Positions 8,384-16,931 are shown, numbered from the stretch's first letter. The stretch: DNA of 64,000 nt from JADHLJ01 sp038118725 (GCA_038118725.1 JAYOIK010000005.1:1-64000), one strand, 5' to 3'. Notes: generated by a model from the sequence alone, not told the origin. Program-made: numbers and translations.

Positions 8384-9280
8384 ATGCCCATGACCGTGAA
8401 GCAGATTCACAAGCATTTCGTCGGTGAGATCAGCGGCCTCGACCTTCGCGAGCCGGTCGCGTCGGACGATGCCGTCGCGCTCAACCAGGCTCTCGATCGG
8501 TATGGGGTTCTGGTGTTTCGCGGCCAGCACATCACCGACGAGGAACAGCTCACCTTTACCCGGAGTTTCGGGGAGATCGAACTGGCGATCGGCGGCAACG
8601 TGACCAAACCGTCGGAACGACGTCTTGACGTCAAGCTCGCCGATGTCAGCAATCTGGATCAGCACGGCAAGGTGATGGCCAAGGATGATCGGCGCCGGAT
8701 GTTCAATCTCGGGAACCGGCTCTGGCACTCGGACAGCTCGTATCGGGCGGTCCCCGCCAAGTGCTCGTTGCTGTCTTGCCGGTCAAAGCCGTCCAAGGGC
8801 GGGAATACCGAGTTCGCCTTCATGCCGGCGGCGTATGACGCGCTCGATGACGAGACCAAGGCGGAGATCGACGGGTTGGTCGCGGTGCATTCGCTGATCT
8901 ACTCGCGCGGTCAGCTTGGCTTCGGTGATTTCAGCGCCGAGGAGATGAAGACCTTCGCTCCGGTGCGCCAGGCACTGGTTCGGACCAATGACTTCACGGG
9001 CCGCAAGTCGGTCTTCCTGTCCGCGCATATCGGCACCATCGTCGGCTGGGAAATGCCCGAGGCGCGCGATTTCATCCGCGAGCTGACCGAACACGCGACG
9101 CAGCCGGAATTCGTCCATGCCCATGAATGGGAGGTCGGTGACCTCGTGGTCTGGGACAACAGGCAATGCATGCACCGGGTGCGGCCCTTCAAGGACACGG
9201 ACGAGCCGAGGGACATGCGTCGCACCACCGTCGCCGGTAGTGGCCAAACCGCCGAGCAAGCGGCGGATCAGGCGGCCTGA
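8384..9280 (+). CDS. TauD/TfdA-family dioxygenase
   Basis: This Fe(II)/2-oxoglutarate-dependent oxygenase resembles TfdA-alpha-type 2,4-dichlorophenoxyacetate dioxygenases more than taurine dioxygenase. The metal triad is HSD in LWHSDSSYRAVPAKCSLLS and the distal His in DNRQCMHRVRPF, with the 2-oxoglutarate Arg in DMRRTTVAG. The HSLIYSRGQLGFGDF segment is also characteristic of the TfdA-like branch. TTG 8369, ATG 8375, 8384 and 8390 are all in frame; ATG 8384 (298 aa) is preferred because GGAG at 8371-8374 then lies 9 bases away. Such enzymes cleave ether or C-S bonds or hydroxylate acids, and an aldolase gene follows. The substrate cannot be inferred. Confidence 0.9.
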   Translation: MPMTVKQIHKHFVGEISGLDLREPVASDDAVALNQALDRYGVLVFRGQHITDEEQLTFTRSFGEIELAIGGNVTKPSERRLDVKLADVSNLDQHGKVMAKDDRRRMFNLGNRLWHSDSSYRAVPAKCSLLSCRSKPSKGGNTEFAFMPAAYDALDDETKAEIDGLVAVHSLIYSRGQLGFGDFSAEEMKTFAPVRQALVRTNDFTGRKSVFLSAHIGTIVGWEMPEARDFIRELTEHATQPEFVHAHEWEVGDLVVWDNRQCMHRVRPFKDTDEPRDMRRTTVAGSGQTAEQAADQAA

Positions 9281-9369
9281 GCCCGTCCGACGATTGACGA
9301 TTTCCCGGTGGCCTAGGTGTGGGTCGCGCCGCTAAGGTCACGTTCCGAATGAACCCAGGAGTCCCGCCC

Positions 9370-10143
9370 ATGCGCCAAGTCAACACGTTGAAGCAAAAAC
9401 TAGCCGCCGGAAAACCCGTGGTCGGCATGTGGGCGTCCCTGGCCTGTCCGGCGATCGTCGAGGCGGTGAGCCTATGCGGCTATGATTTCGTGATCATCGA
9501 CAGCGAGCATGGGCAGATCAATCTGGAAACCACGATCGACATGATGCGGGCCTGCGCCGTCGGACCCGCCGAGGCGCTGGTTCGCGTGCCGGGCCAGGAC
9601 CCTGATTATCTGAAACGCCTTCTGGACGCCGGATGCACGTCCTTCATGGTGCCGATGGTCGATACGGCTGAACAGGCCCAGGCGATTGTCGATGCTTGCC
9701 GTTATCCGCCCCGGGGAAGGCGCGGTTACGCGGCTCCGATCGTTCGAGGCTCGCGCTATGGCCTTGACGAGGACTATATCGAATGGGCGCATGAGGAACT
9801 CTTCCTCACCCTCCAGATCGAAAGCGCCGAGGCCGTGGCGAACGCGGGCGCCATCGCCGCGATTGACGGCGTGGACCAACTCTTTGTCGGCGCCAATGAC
9901 CTGTCCGGCTCGCTCGGTGTGTTGACCGAGACGGCGCATCCGGATGTGCTGGCGGCGATTGAGAAGGTCAAGGCCGCCGCCGCCGCCCACGGCAAGACCC
10001 TGGGCACGATCCCGCGCGCCGACGTTTCAACGGCGGACCTCGCCAAGACCGGCTTTCTGTTGGCGGCCGGAGCCTCCGATATCTATTCGGTTTGCGACGC
10101 CGCGAGGGCCGACATCGCGGCTTTTCGCGCCGCCAATGGTTGA
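9370..10143 (+). CDS. HpcH/HpaI-family aldolase
   Basis: This class II, metal-dependent pyruvate aldolase (257 aa) resembles 2-keto-3-deoxy-L-rhamnonate and 4-hydroxy-2-oxoheptanedioate aldolases. It cleaves 2-keto-3-deoxy acids to pyruvate and an aldehyde. The metal and phosphate motifs are visible: FVIIDSEHGQINLE, RVPGQDP, and LQIESAEAVANAGAIAAIDG with the conserved Glu. GANDLSGSLG contains the second metal-binding Asp. The frame opens at 9319, but AGGAG at 9357-9361 is 8 bases before ATG 9370, which also gives the family-typical N-terminus. Its position after two oxygenases suggests a late, ring- or chain-cleaving step of the same catabolic route. Confidence 0.9.
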   Translation: MRQVNTLKQKLAAGKPVVGMWASLACPAIVEAVSLCGYDFVIIDSEHGQINLETTIDMMRACAVGPAEALVRVPGQDPDYLKRLLDAGCTSFMVPMVDTAEQAQAIVDACRYPPRGRRGYAAPIVRGSRYGLDEDYIEWAHEELFLTLQIESAEAVANAGAIAAIDGVDQLFVGANDLSGSLGVLTETAHPDVLAAIEKVKAAAAAHGKTLGTIPRADVSTADLAKTGFLLAAGASDIYSVCDAARADIAAFRAANG

Positions 10144-10239
10144 GTGGCGATCGCGCACGATTGAGAGAGCGACGCTAGCGCCGCCGCCCCGCTTGGTGAT
10201 AGGGTGCCGCCACGCGAGCACTTTCTGGCCGAGGCCGTA

Positions 10240-10545
10240 ATGCTGACATTCATCAAGGCTTTCTTGCGGCGCCATCTGACCAAGGAACGCGCCGAGGTCG
10301 GCATGGCCTGTTGCGGCGTTGTCGCGCTGGTGACGCCCTTGCTGCTGTGGGTGTCCTGGTCCGTGAATGGCTTGAAGATCATCCTGATGGTCGGATTCGC
10401 CTCGTTCCTGCTGGCGACCTGGTTCGCGCAATACGCCGCGCCCGAGTCGGTTGACCCGAACGAGGAGCGGCTGCCGAAGCCGGGCGAGATCCCTCTGCCC
10501 GGTCAGAACGAAGCCAAGCGCGAAACCTGGCGCGATATCACCTGA
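10240..10545 (+). CDS. Small two-helix membrane protein of unknown function
   Basis: This predicted 101-aa inner-membrane protein is not a family I recognise. The N-terminus is basic (FLRRHLTKERAE). Two hydrophobic helices follow at about residues 20-38 (MACCGVVALVTPLLLWVSW) and 45-62 (IILMVGFASFLLATWFAQY). The soluble tail is rich in Pro and charged residues (PNEERLPKPGEIPLPGQNE). A GTG at 10204 would add 12 residues; ATG 10240 is preferred because it directly precedes the basic segment, although no strong ribosome site is seen for either. It stands alone between the aldolase gene and a repeat cluster. Confidence 0.6.
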   Translation: MLTFIKAFLRRHLTKERAEVGMACCGVVALVTPLLLWVSWSVNGLKIILMVGFASFLLATWFAQYAAPESVDPNEERLPKPGEIPLPGQNEAKRETWRDIT

Positions 10546-10620
10546 CGATATTGGCGCGTGGGTCTTGTAGCCAGTTGCGTTGACCAGGACCCTCGTCTCG
10601 TTCAATTGTATCAAGCTTGT

Positions 10621-10730
10621 CGTCGCCCTTGCGACGGCAAGGGCTTGTGCCGTGTGCGTAGACCGCGCGGGAGATTTTCAAGCCTCAACCGTATGAGGAA
10701 TTCAGTTGCCGGCCTTCGCCAGGGCGACGG
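10621..10730. repeat. Dispersed palindromic repeat, copy 2 (two arms)
   Basis: Two related half-elements in opposite orientation lie between convergent genes: 10621-10644 (GTCGCCCTTGCGACGG then CAAGGGC, a hairpin) and 10709-10730 (GGCCTTCGCCAGGGCGACGG). They share the core of the repeat at 5812-5881 but have diverged and are about 65 bases apart. The remaining bases between 10546 and 10774 hold no gene that I can see. Confidence 0.8.
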
Positions 10731-10774
10731 TTAATGGACATCGTGGCGAGAGTTTTCAATATCGAAACTCGATC

Positions 10775-11308
10775 CTACGACCGAGGTCGGCGAAGCTTTT
10801 CGGCGCGTATTCGGTAGCGGGGCCGCGGCAGCATCGCGCCGATAATCGCCGCCAGAATGATATAGATGAACCAGCCGACGCCGAGCCCGATCGCCCCGAA
10901 TTCGGGGTCCAGGGTCAGGGTGTGGCGATAGGCTTTCCATGTCGCGGCCATGATCTCGCGGTCGCCGGATTTGACGAGCACCACCGGTTTCATGAAGCGA
11001 GAACTCGCGGCCAGTGTCTCGGCGTGGCCAGCCATCGCGACCTCACGCTCCGACAAGGCCATGATTTCCCGACCGGTCTCGCTGATGCTGGGATCGTCAT
11101 TGGCGACAAGCAGGGCGGCGTAGCTGGCCATGTCCTTGTCGGACCGCTTGGCGATGGCGGTGAACTCCTGAAGCAATCGCGCGACCTCGTCCCGAGCCCC
11201 GCCCAGGCGTTGTTCGTATTCCTGGACATAGCCCGGGATCTGGCTAGCCGCGAAAAGGCCCGCCAACGCGAAACCGATCAGAAAGATGTCCCGAATGCCT
11301 CGAAGCAC
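10775..11308 (-). CDS. DUF2937 family membrane protein
   Basis: This 177-aa protein matches the DUF2937 family of uncharacterised proteobacterial inner-membrane proteins. It starts with GTG at 11308 and a hydrophobic helix (FLIGFALAGLFAASQIPGYV). A long charged, helical, probably periplasmic region of about 110 residues follows, containing QEYEQRLGGARDEVARLLQE. A second helix (GLGVGWFIYIILAAIIGAML) leads to a short basic tail (RIRAEKLRRPRS). No catalytic motif is apparent. It is co-directional with the nucleoside-salvage operon upstream but separated by 51 bases, so it could be the last gene of that transcript. Confidence 0.75.
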   Translation of the reverse strand: MLRGIRDIFLIGFALAGLFAASQIPGYVQEYEQRLGGARDEVARLLQEFTAIAKRSDKDMASYAALLVANDDPSISETGREIMALSEREVAMAGHAETLAASSRFMKPVVLVKSGDREIMAATWKAYRHTLTLDPEFGAIGLGVGWFIYIILAAIIGAMLPRPRYRIRAEKLRRPRS

Positions 11309-11359
11309 GCCACTACCCTTGGCTTGGTTTGGATTGCTCGTGTCGCGGGAGCCTACTCT

Positions 11360-12235
11360 CTATTCGGCCTCCGTCAAATCCCCGAAGCCCCGGAGTGGCA
11401 TGTCCGGCGCGCGGCGGAGCCAATTGTCCTCCGCGAAGCGCGTCGCGCCGTCGATCAGGTGCAGCGTATAGGCGAGACGGGATTTCGCCGAGCGGTTCGC
11501 CTCGGAAAGATGCGGCAGGCGGCCATGCAGGATGATCAAGCTGCCCGCGGGTGCCTCCAGCGGCAGTTTTCGGTCCATCGGCCAGGGGCTCGCGTCCAAG
11601 GCCTCGGTGACCAGCACGCCGTCCCGCTCGCGAAACCGAGATTTCAGCGGTCCTCGATGCGCGCTGGGGATCGCCCATAGGCACCCGTTCTCCAGGGTCG
11701 CGTCCTCCAACGCGAACCAGAAGCCGACACAGCTTTCGGGTTCGGTGAACAGAAACGTGGAATCCTGATGGCAGGTCACTTCGCCGCCGATGCGTGGGGG
11801 TTTGCCGATGACCATGCTTTGCAACAGCAGCGGCGCGGCGACATCAAGATCCCGCGCCACCGCCGCCAGCCGGCGAGAGCGGGAGAAGGCGTCGAAGACC
11901 GGGTCGAGATCGTGCAAGGCATGACCGATCTTGTTGACGGAGCCGAAGGGCCCGTCGGGCTCGGCCTCTTCCTCCAGAAAGAAGCGGATCTTGTCACCGG
12001 ACTGGCGGAAATAGTCGTCGCGGGCATGGGTGGTCGAGGTGCTGGAGAACACGCTCGGCGCCTCGCCGGGCTCGAATCCCTCGATCAATGTCACCGCGCG
12101 ATCAAGCAAGGCGCGGCACTGTTCCGGCGTGGCGAAATTCTCGAGGATCAAAAATCCGTCGCGCTCCCACGCATTGGTCATGTCGGTGGAAAGACCGCCA
12201 CTCTCGGATGCTTGAAAGCGTGTCGGCGTGGTCAT
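11360..12235 (-). CDS. PhyH-family dioxygenase coupled to the nucleoside-salvage operon
   Basis: This is a predicted Fe(II)/2-oxoglutarate oxygenase of 291 aa. The HxD motif is in VTCHQDSTFLFTEP near residue 150. A distal His and Arg lie in IILHGRLPHLSEANRSAKSR near residues 230-250, and the ENGCLWAIPSAHRGPL segment is typical of PhyH folds. The metal and cosubstrate residues are intact. Its ATG overlaps the deoB stop by 4 bases, making it the fourth translationally coupled gene after purine-nucleoside phosphorylase, deoA and deoB. This suggests, but does not prove, a nucleoside, base or deoxyribose-derived substrate. It is only distantly similar to the PhyH protein at 7425-8258, so it is not a recent duplicate. 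Confidence 0.88.
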   Translation of the reverse strand: MTTPTRFQASESGGLSTDMTNAWERDGFLILENFATPEQCRALLDRAVTLIEGFEPGEAPSVFSSTSTTHARDDYFRQSGDKIRFFLEEEAEPDGPFGSVNKIGHALHDLDPVFDAFSRSRRLAAVARDLDVAAPLLLQSMVIGKPPRIGGEVTCHQDSTFLFTEPESCVGFWFALEDATLENGCLWAIPSAHRGPLKSRFRERDGVLVTEALDASPWPMDRKLPLEAPAGSLIILHGRLPHLSEANRSAKSRLAYTLHLIDGATRFAEDNWLRRAPDMPLRGFGDLTEAE

Positions 12236-13461
12236 CCGTTCGACTCCAGAAAAGAGCGGCCCTCCGACAGCGGGGCGAGGCCGAGATGCTGGGCGAGGCT
12301 TTGTCCGACATCGGCGAAACTGTCGCGGTGTCCGATATCAGCCGCCGCGATACCCGGGCCGAAGGCCAAGACGGGCACGTTCTCACGGGTATGGTCGCTT
12401 CCAGGCCAAGTCGGGTCGCAGCCGTGATCGGCGGTGATGACCGCGAGATCGCCGGGCCGCAGCAGAGTCTCGAACGCGGGCAGTCGGCGATCGAATTCCT
12501 CCAGCGCGCTTGCATAGCCGGCAATGTCGCGCCTGTGGCCGTACAACATGTCGAAATCAACGAAATTAACCAGAACCAGTGCATTGTCGGGCGCCGTCGC
12601 GGTTTCGGCCAGGAGCGTATCGAACAGCGCCGCGTTACCGTCCGCCTTGATCTCTCGACCGGTTCCCATGTGGGCGTAGATATCCCCCATCTTGCCGATG
12701 GAGATCACCGAACCGCCCGACGCCTCGTGCAGCGCGAGCAGGGTCGGCGCCGGCGGCGGCACGGCAAGGTCCTTGCGGTTGCCGGTACGGCGAAAATCCT
12801 GGGGTCCCGAGCCGATAAACGGGCGGGCGATGACCCGGCCGATGTTATAGCGCTCCACACGGGCGCGGGCGACGCGGCAGAGCTTGTACAGCCGCTCGAG
12901 GCCGAAATGTTCTTCATGCGCGGCGATCTGCAGAACACTGTCGGCGGATGTGTAGAAGATCGGCTTGCCGGTGGCGATGTGCTCGGCGCCCAGTTCCGCG
13001 ATGATCTCGGTGCCGCTGGCGTGGCAATCCCCGAGAACCCCCGGCAGACCCGCCTCGCGGATGATCGCGTCGGTGAGCGCGGCGGGGAATGTCGGAACGG
13101 TCTTGGGGAAATATCCCCACTCAAAACGAACCGGCACTCCGGCCAGTTCCCAATGCCCGCTGGGCGTATCCTTGCCGAGGCTTTGCTCGGAGGCGAAGCC
13201 GTGACGCCCGCGCGGCGTGTCCGACGGGTCTGAACCAGGCAGGTCCTCGCCCCGGCTCGCGGTCGCGGCGGCGGCAAGACCGAGACGAGAGAGGTTCGGC
13301 AGGGCGAGAGGGCCGGAGCGGTCGGTTGTATCCGCCTCTCCGCGGGCGCAGGCCTCGGCGATATGGCCGAGCGTATCCGCGCCGACATCGCCGAACCGCT
13401 CGGCGTCCGGCGCCGCGCCGATGCCGAGGGAGTCCAGAACCAACAGAAACGCCCGGCTCAT
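12232..13461 (-). CDS. deoB: Phosphopentomutase
   Basis: DeoB interconverts (deoxy)ribose 1-phosphate and 5-phosphate, linking nucleoside phosphorolysis to central metabolism. The 409-aa protein has usual family length and the alkaline-phosphatase-superfamily metal motifs: N-terminal LVLDSLGIGAAPDAERFGD, GADTLGH, and C-terminal ITADHGCDPTWPGSDHTREN with clustered Asp and His residues for two Mn ions. The start codon overlaps the deoA stop by 4 bases, and its own stop overlaps the PhyH start. It acts in the cytoplasm directly after the two phosphorylases encoded upstream. Confidence 0.96.
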   Translation of the reverse strand: MSRAFLLVLDSLGIGAAPDAERFGDVGADTLGHIAEACARGEADTTDRSGPLALPNLSRLGLAAAATASRGEDLPGSDPSDTPRGRHGFASEQSLGKDTPSGHWELAGVPVRFEWGYFPKTVPTFPAALTDAIIREAGLPGVLGDCHASGTEIIAELGAEHIATGKPIFYTSADSVLQIAAHEEHFGLERLYKLCRVARARVERYNIGRVIARPFIGSGPQDFRRTGNRKDLAVPPPAPTLLALHEASGGSVISIGKMGDIYAHMGTGREIKADGNAALFDTLLAETATAPDNALVLVNFVDFDMLYGHRRDIAGYASALEEFDRRLPAFETLLRPGDLAVITADHGCDPTWPGSDHTRENVPVLAFGPGIAAADIGHRDSFADVGQSLAQHLGLAPLSEGRSFLESNG

Positions 13462-14786
13462 CGCCTCGCCTCGATGCGTTCTAGCATGATCGGGTTGTCG
13501 GATGGCGCCGTGTCGGAGATCCGAAATGCCTCCGCGAGGCTCGCGGCGGCGCGCGCGGCCGTCGCCTCGTCGCGGGCATGGACAAGCGCCAGCGGCGCGT
13601 CATCTCGAACCCGCTCGCCAATGCCCCGAACCTCCGACAGACCGACCGCCGGATCGATCTTGTCCTCGACCCGCCGCCGCCCACCGCCGAGAGCGACCAC
13701 CGCCAGGCCGACCGCGCGGGTGTCGATTGACTGGATCACGCCGTCTCGCGCCGGCTTGGCCGCGATGACCACCGGCGCCGAGGCGAGATGGTTGTCCGGC
13801 GCGCCCAAAAGATCCTCGGGGCCGCCAAGCGCCCGAACCATGCGCGCGAAACATTCCGCCGCGCGACCGCTATCGAGCGCGGCTTGGATCTGGTCCTCGG
13901 CATCGCTGTCGCTCGTCGCGAGACCGCCTGTTCGCAGCATCTCTCGCGCCAAGGCCCGGACCACCGTGTCCAGTCTCGGCTCTCGCGCCCCGCCGGTCAG
14001 ATAGTCCAGGGTCTCGCGGACCTCGAGCGCGTTGCCCGCCGTGCTTCCCAACACCTGGTTCATATCGGTCAGCAGCGCCGTGGTGGCGACCCCTGCGCCG
14101 TTGGCGACATCGACGATGGACTTGGCGAGGGTCTCGGCATCCCGGCGCTTGGCCATGAAGGCGCCGGAGCCGGTCTTCACATCCATCACCAGACCGTCCA
14201 GGCCCGCCGCGAGCTTCTTGGAGAGGATGGACGCGGTGATCAGGGGGATCGATTCGACGGTCGCCGTCACGTCCCGGATGGCATAGAGCCGCCCGTCCGC
14301 CGGCGCGAGGTCCGCTGTCTGGCCGATGATCGCGCAGCCGGTCTCGGCGACAACCCGTTGGAAGGTTTCGATATCCGGGGTGCTTTGATAACCGGGAATG
14401 CTGTCCAGCTTGTCAAGGGTCCCGCCGGTATGACCAAGGCCGCGGCCAGAGATCATCGGCACATGCCCGCCGCACGCCGCCACGATCGGAGCGAGCATCA
14501 GGCTTACCTTATCGCCGACGCCGCCGGTGGAATGCTTGTCCAGGATCGGGCCGCCGAGCTTGTCGCGATCCCAGGTGATCACCCCGCCCGAATCCCGCAT
14601 CGCTCGGGTCAGCGCGATGGTTTCCGCCGTGGTCATGCCATTGAGCAAAATCGCCATGGCGAAGGCCGCGACCTGGCCATCTCCGGCGGTTCCATCGGAT
14701 ATTCCTTGGACGAATTCCTGGATCGCGCCGTCATCCAGCGTGCCGCCGTCACGCTTTGTTCGGATGATCTCTTGGTAAAGGATCAT
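13458..14786 (-). CDS. deoA: Thymidine phosphorylase
   Basis: DeoA (442 aa) reversibly cleaves thymidine or deoxyuridine with phosphate to the base and deoxyribose 1-phosphate. Diagnostic motifs are LDKHSTGGVGDKVSLML (phosphate and substrate binding), SGRGLGHTGGTLDKLDSIPG and MDVKTGSGAFM. Length matches the bacterial enzyme. It overlaps both neighbours by 4 bases: the purine-nucleoside phosphorylase stop upstream and the deoB start downstream. The three genes form a compact pathway for nucleoside use as carbon or base salvage. No DeoR or CytR regulator gene is visible nearby. Confidence 0.96.
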   Translation of the reverse strand: MILYQEIIRTKRDGGTLDDGAIQEFVQGISDGTAGDGQVAAFAMAILLNGMTTAETIALTRAMRDSGGVITWDRDKLGGPILDKHSTGGVGDKVSLMLAPIVAACGGHVPMISGRGLGHTGGTLDKLDSIPGYQSTPDIETFQRVVAETGCAIIGQTADLAPADGRLYAIRDVTATVESIPLITASILSKKLAAGLDGLVMDVKTGSGAFMAKRRDAETLAKSIVDVANGAGVATTALLTDMNQVLGSTAGNALEVRETLDYLTGGAREPRLDTVVRALAREMLRTGGLATSDSDAEDQIQAALDSGRAAECFARMVRALGGPEDLLGAPDNHLASAPVVIAAKPARDGVIQSIDTRAVGLAVVALGGGRRRVEDKIDPAVGLSEVRGIGERVRDDAPLALVHARDEATAARAAASLAEAFRISDTAPSDNPIMLERIEARR

Positions 14787-15615
14787 GACCCGGCGGCCCC
14801 GAGTTCAGCCAGAAAGCCGACAAGCAATCGACCCATGTCACCGGCGAGCGCGCCGCTTTGTACTAGGGTATGGGCGTGATCCAGCGCCTCCCCCTCGACC
14901 ATTCCGGCCGCGAAGTTAGTGATGCCGGAAATCGCCGCGACCCGCATACCGCAATGCCTGGCGGCGAGAACCTCTGGCACGGTCGACATGCCCACCGCGT
15001 CGGCACCGAGGATACGAAATGCCCGGATCTCCGCCGGTGTCTCGAAACTCGGGCCGGGCACCCAAAGATAGACACCCTCGGCGAGATCGATGCTTGTCGT
15101 GGTCGCCGCGCGTTGGAGGGCCGCGCGTAGGTCCGGATCATAGGCCGCGCTCATGTCGAGAAATCTTGGGCCGATCGCCTCGTCGTTGGGGCCGATCAGC
15201 GGGCTCATCCCCGACCAGTTTATATGGTCGGTGATCGCCATGAGCGCCCCGGCGCGAGGTCATCGCGAAGGCCTCCCGCGGCGTTGGTCAGAACCAGGAT
15301 CTCCACCCCCGCCGCTTGCAGCGCCCGCGCGGGGAGCGCCAGATCGGCCATGGCGTGGCCTTCATAGGCATGGGCGCGGCCTTGCAGGATCATCACCGCC
15401 GCGCCGGCGAGTTCTCCCGATACGACACGTCCGGCGTGCCCGGAGACGGTCGGACGGGGAAAACCCGGAAGATCGGCATAATCGATAACAGTGGGTTTCT
15501 CGATCAAATCGCCTACGGCGCCGAGCCCACTGCCGAGAACCACCGCCACCGATGGAACCCGTCCCGAATGGCGATCACGAATGACGGCGCCGACCGTTTC
15601 ATGGCGAGGGGCCAT
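14783..15615 (-). pseudogene. Purine-nucleoside phosphorylase, interrupted by a one-base frameshift
   Basis: This is a trimeric-type (PNP family II) purine-nucleoside phosphorylase. The N-terminal part has VAVVLGSGLGAVGDLI, YADLPGFPRPTVSGHAG, LQGRAHAYEGH and LTNAAGGL. The C-terminal part continues in another frame with ITDHINWSGMSPLIGPNDEA, GPRFLDMSAAYD and VPGPSFETPAEIR. The break is at a four-C run (15247-15250 on the plus strand). Adding one base restores APGALMAITDH and a 277-aa protein, the usual family length. GGGAG lies 6 bases before ATG 15615, and the 3' end still overlaps deoA by 4 bases. It heads the salvage operon. Both halves are otherwise well conserved, so a sequencing error or very recent mutation is likely. 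Confidence 0.9.
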
Positions 15616-15696
15616 GGTTCACTCCCTAGGAACACAGGCGTAAATCTCGCATGGGGATGCCTGACAAGCCAAGCGGCAAGGGCTAGGATCGCGGCC

Positions 15697-16136
15697 ATGA
15701 GGCTGTTTTCCAACCACGCGCGCCCGGTCCATCTCGGCCCGCATCCGATGGAGCGATTGGCGCGCCTTGATCCGGGCGAGTCCTCCATGCGGGCGCCGAG
15801 CCGCGTGCCTTCGGCCTTCGAGAAGGAAGCCCAAGGAAACGCGGCGGGGGCCGCCGCAACTCGACCAAGCGCTGGTGGTTCGACCTGGAAATCGTCGAGG
15901 GCCGCACCCGGGCGCCGAGGATCGGGACCAATGAGCGGGACCTCAATTTCGCGAATATCCTCCGCCCCGAGGACGAGAAGATCGCGCACTATCCGGCGGA
16001 CATGAACCCGGTCCCCGACCAGAAGGAACCCCTGCCACCGGACCGCAAGGAAGCCCTGCGCCGCGCCCGCCGAGCCGAAAGCCCGGACCAGGCGCGCCGC
16101 CGATTGGGCCTGTCCTCGGTTACTTTTCTCAAGTCA
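15697..16136 (+). pseudogene. Decayed or internally deleted gene, family uncertain
   Basis: ATG 15697 begins MRLFSNHARPVHLGPHPMER, a pattern I associate with N-termini of uncharacterised alphaproteobacterial proteins, some annotated as reductive-dehalogenase-like; this recollection is weak. After about 48 codons the sense-looking reading moves to another frame near 15830-15850, at a G-rich stretch. It continues with STKRWWFDLEIVEGRTRAP, TNERDLNFANILRPEDEKIA and YPADMNPVPDQKEPLPPDRK, then LRRARRAESPDQARRRLGLS. The second frame has no stop before the antisense SDR gene. The pieces look like the ends of a longer protein joined by deletion and frameshift. The nature of the parent protein is inference. 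Confidence 0.45.
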
Positions 16137-16931
16137 CTAGCGCGCGGTCACGCCGCCGTCGACCACCATGCCCGAGCCGGTCATGAAGCTGGAATCGTCC
16201 GAGGCCAGGAACACGATGCCGTTGGCGATGTCGTCGGGCACGCCGAGGCGTCCGATCGGGTGGGTCGACAGCGCCACGTCACGGGCCTTGTCGACATCGT
16301 TGCTGCCGGTCTGCTCGGCCCGGGCAACGAAGGTCTGATCGCCCATATCGGTCTGAATCACGCCGGGATGGATCGAGTTGACTCGGATTTTGTAGCCCTT
16401 GCGCGCCAGGTTCAGCGCGGTGGATTTGGTGAACAGGGTCACGCCGCCCTTTGTCATCGAATAAAGCGGGTCCAGCTCGGAGCCGACCAGCCCGGCGATC
16501 GAGGCGAGGTTGACGATGGCGCTACCCTTCGGACTTTTCTCGCCGGCCCGGCGCAGGGCGTCGACGCATTGCTTGGTGCCGAGCCAGACGCCGGTCATGT
16601 TCACCGCCGCCAGTTTGTTCCATTCCTCCATGGATACGTCCATGAAGTCGCGCCCGAGAAACAGTCCGGCGTTGTTCACCAGAATATCCAGACCGCCGAA
16701 CTTCTCCTCGGCCAAGGCGACCGCGGCGTCCCAATCCGCCTCGGAGGTGACGTCCAACCGGATGAACGCGGCGTTGTCGCCGAGCGCCTGCGCGGTTTCC
16801 TTGCCCTGGCTTTCAAGCACGTCGCCGATGACGACCTTGGCGCCCGCCTCGACCATAACCTTCGCCGTGGCGCCACCGATGCCGCGGGATCCGCCGGAGA
16901 TCAGGGCGACTTTTCCGTCCAAGCGATTCAT
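16137..16931 (-). CDS. SDR family oxidoreductase
   Basis: This classical short-chain dehydrogenase/reductase (264 aa) is NAD(P)-dependent. The cofactor motif GGSRGIGGATAK is near residue 14, NNAG is present (LDILVNNAGLF), and the catalytic Ser and YxxxK are in NLASIAGLVGSELDPLYSMT followed by KGG. The C-terminal GSGMVVDGGVTAR is typical. The frame extends upstream to 17165, but ATG 16931 gives the standard N-terminus MNRLDGKVALI and has AAAGGA 6 bases before it. It is divergently transcribed from the Liv-type transporter operon. Similar proteins include cyclopentanol and 3-alpha/20-beta-hydroxysteroid dehydrogenases, but the substrate is not determinable here. Confidence 0.92.
   Translation of the reverse strand: MNRLDGKVALISGGSRGIGGATAKVMVEAGAKVVIGDVLESQGKETAQALGDNAAFIRLDVTSEADWDAAVALAEEKFGGLDILVNNAGLFLGRDFMDVSMEEWNKLAAVNMTGVWLGTKQCVDALRRAGEKSPKGSAIVNLASIAGLVGSELDPLYSMTKGGVTLFTKSTALNLARKGYKIRVNSIHPGVIQTDMGDQTFVARAEQTGSNDVDKARDVALSTHPIGRLGVPDDIANGIVFLASDDSSFMTGSGMVVDGGVTAR

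Noticed and set aside
12088..13233. Plus-strand frame of 381 codons across the PhyH and deoB genes
   Set aside because: Antisense shadow in a GC-rich region; the minus-strand genes have strong motifs and coupled starts.
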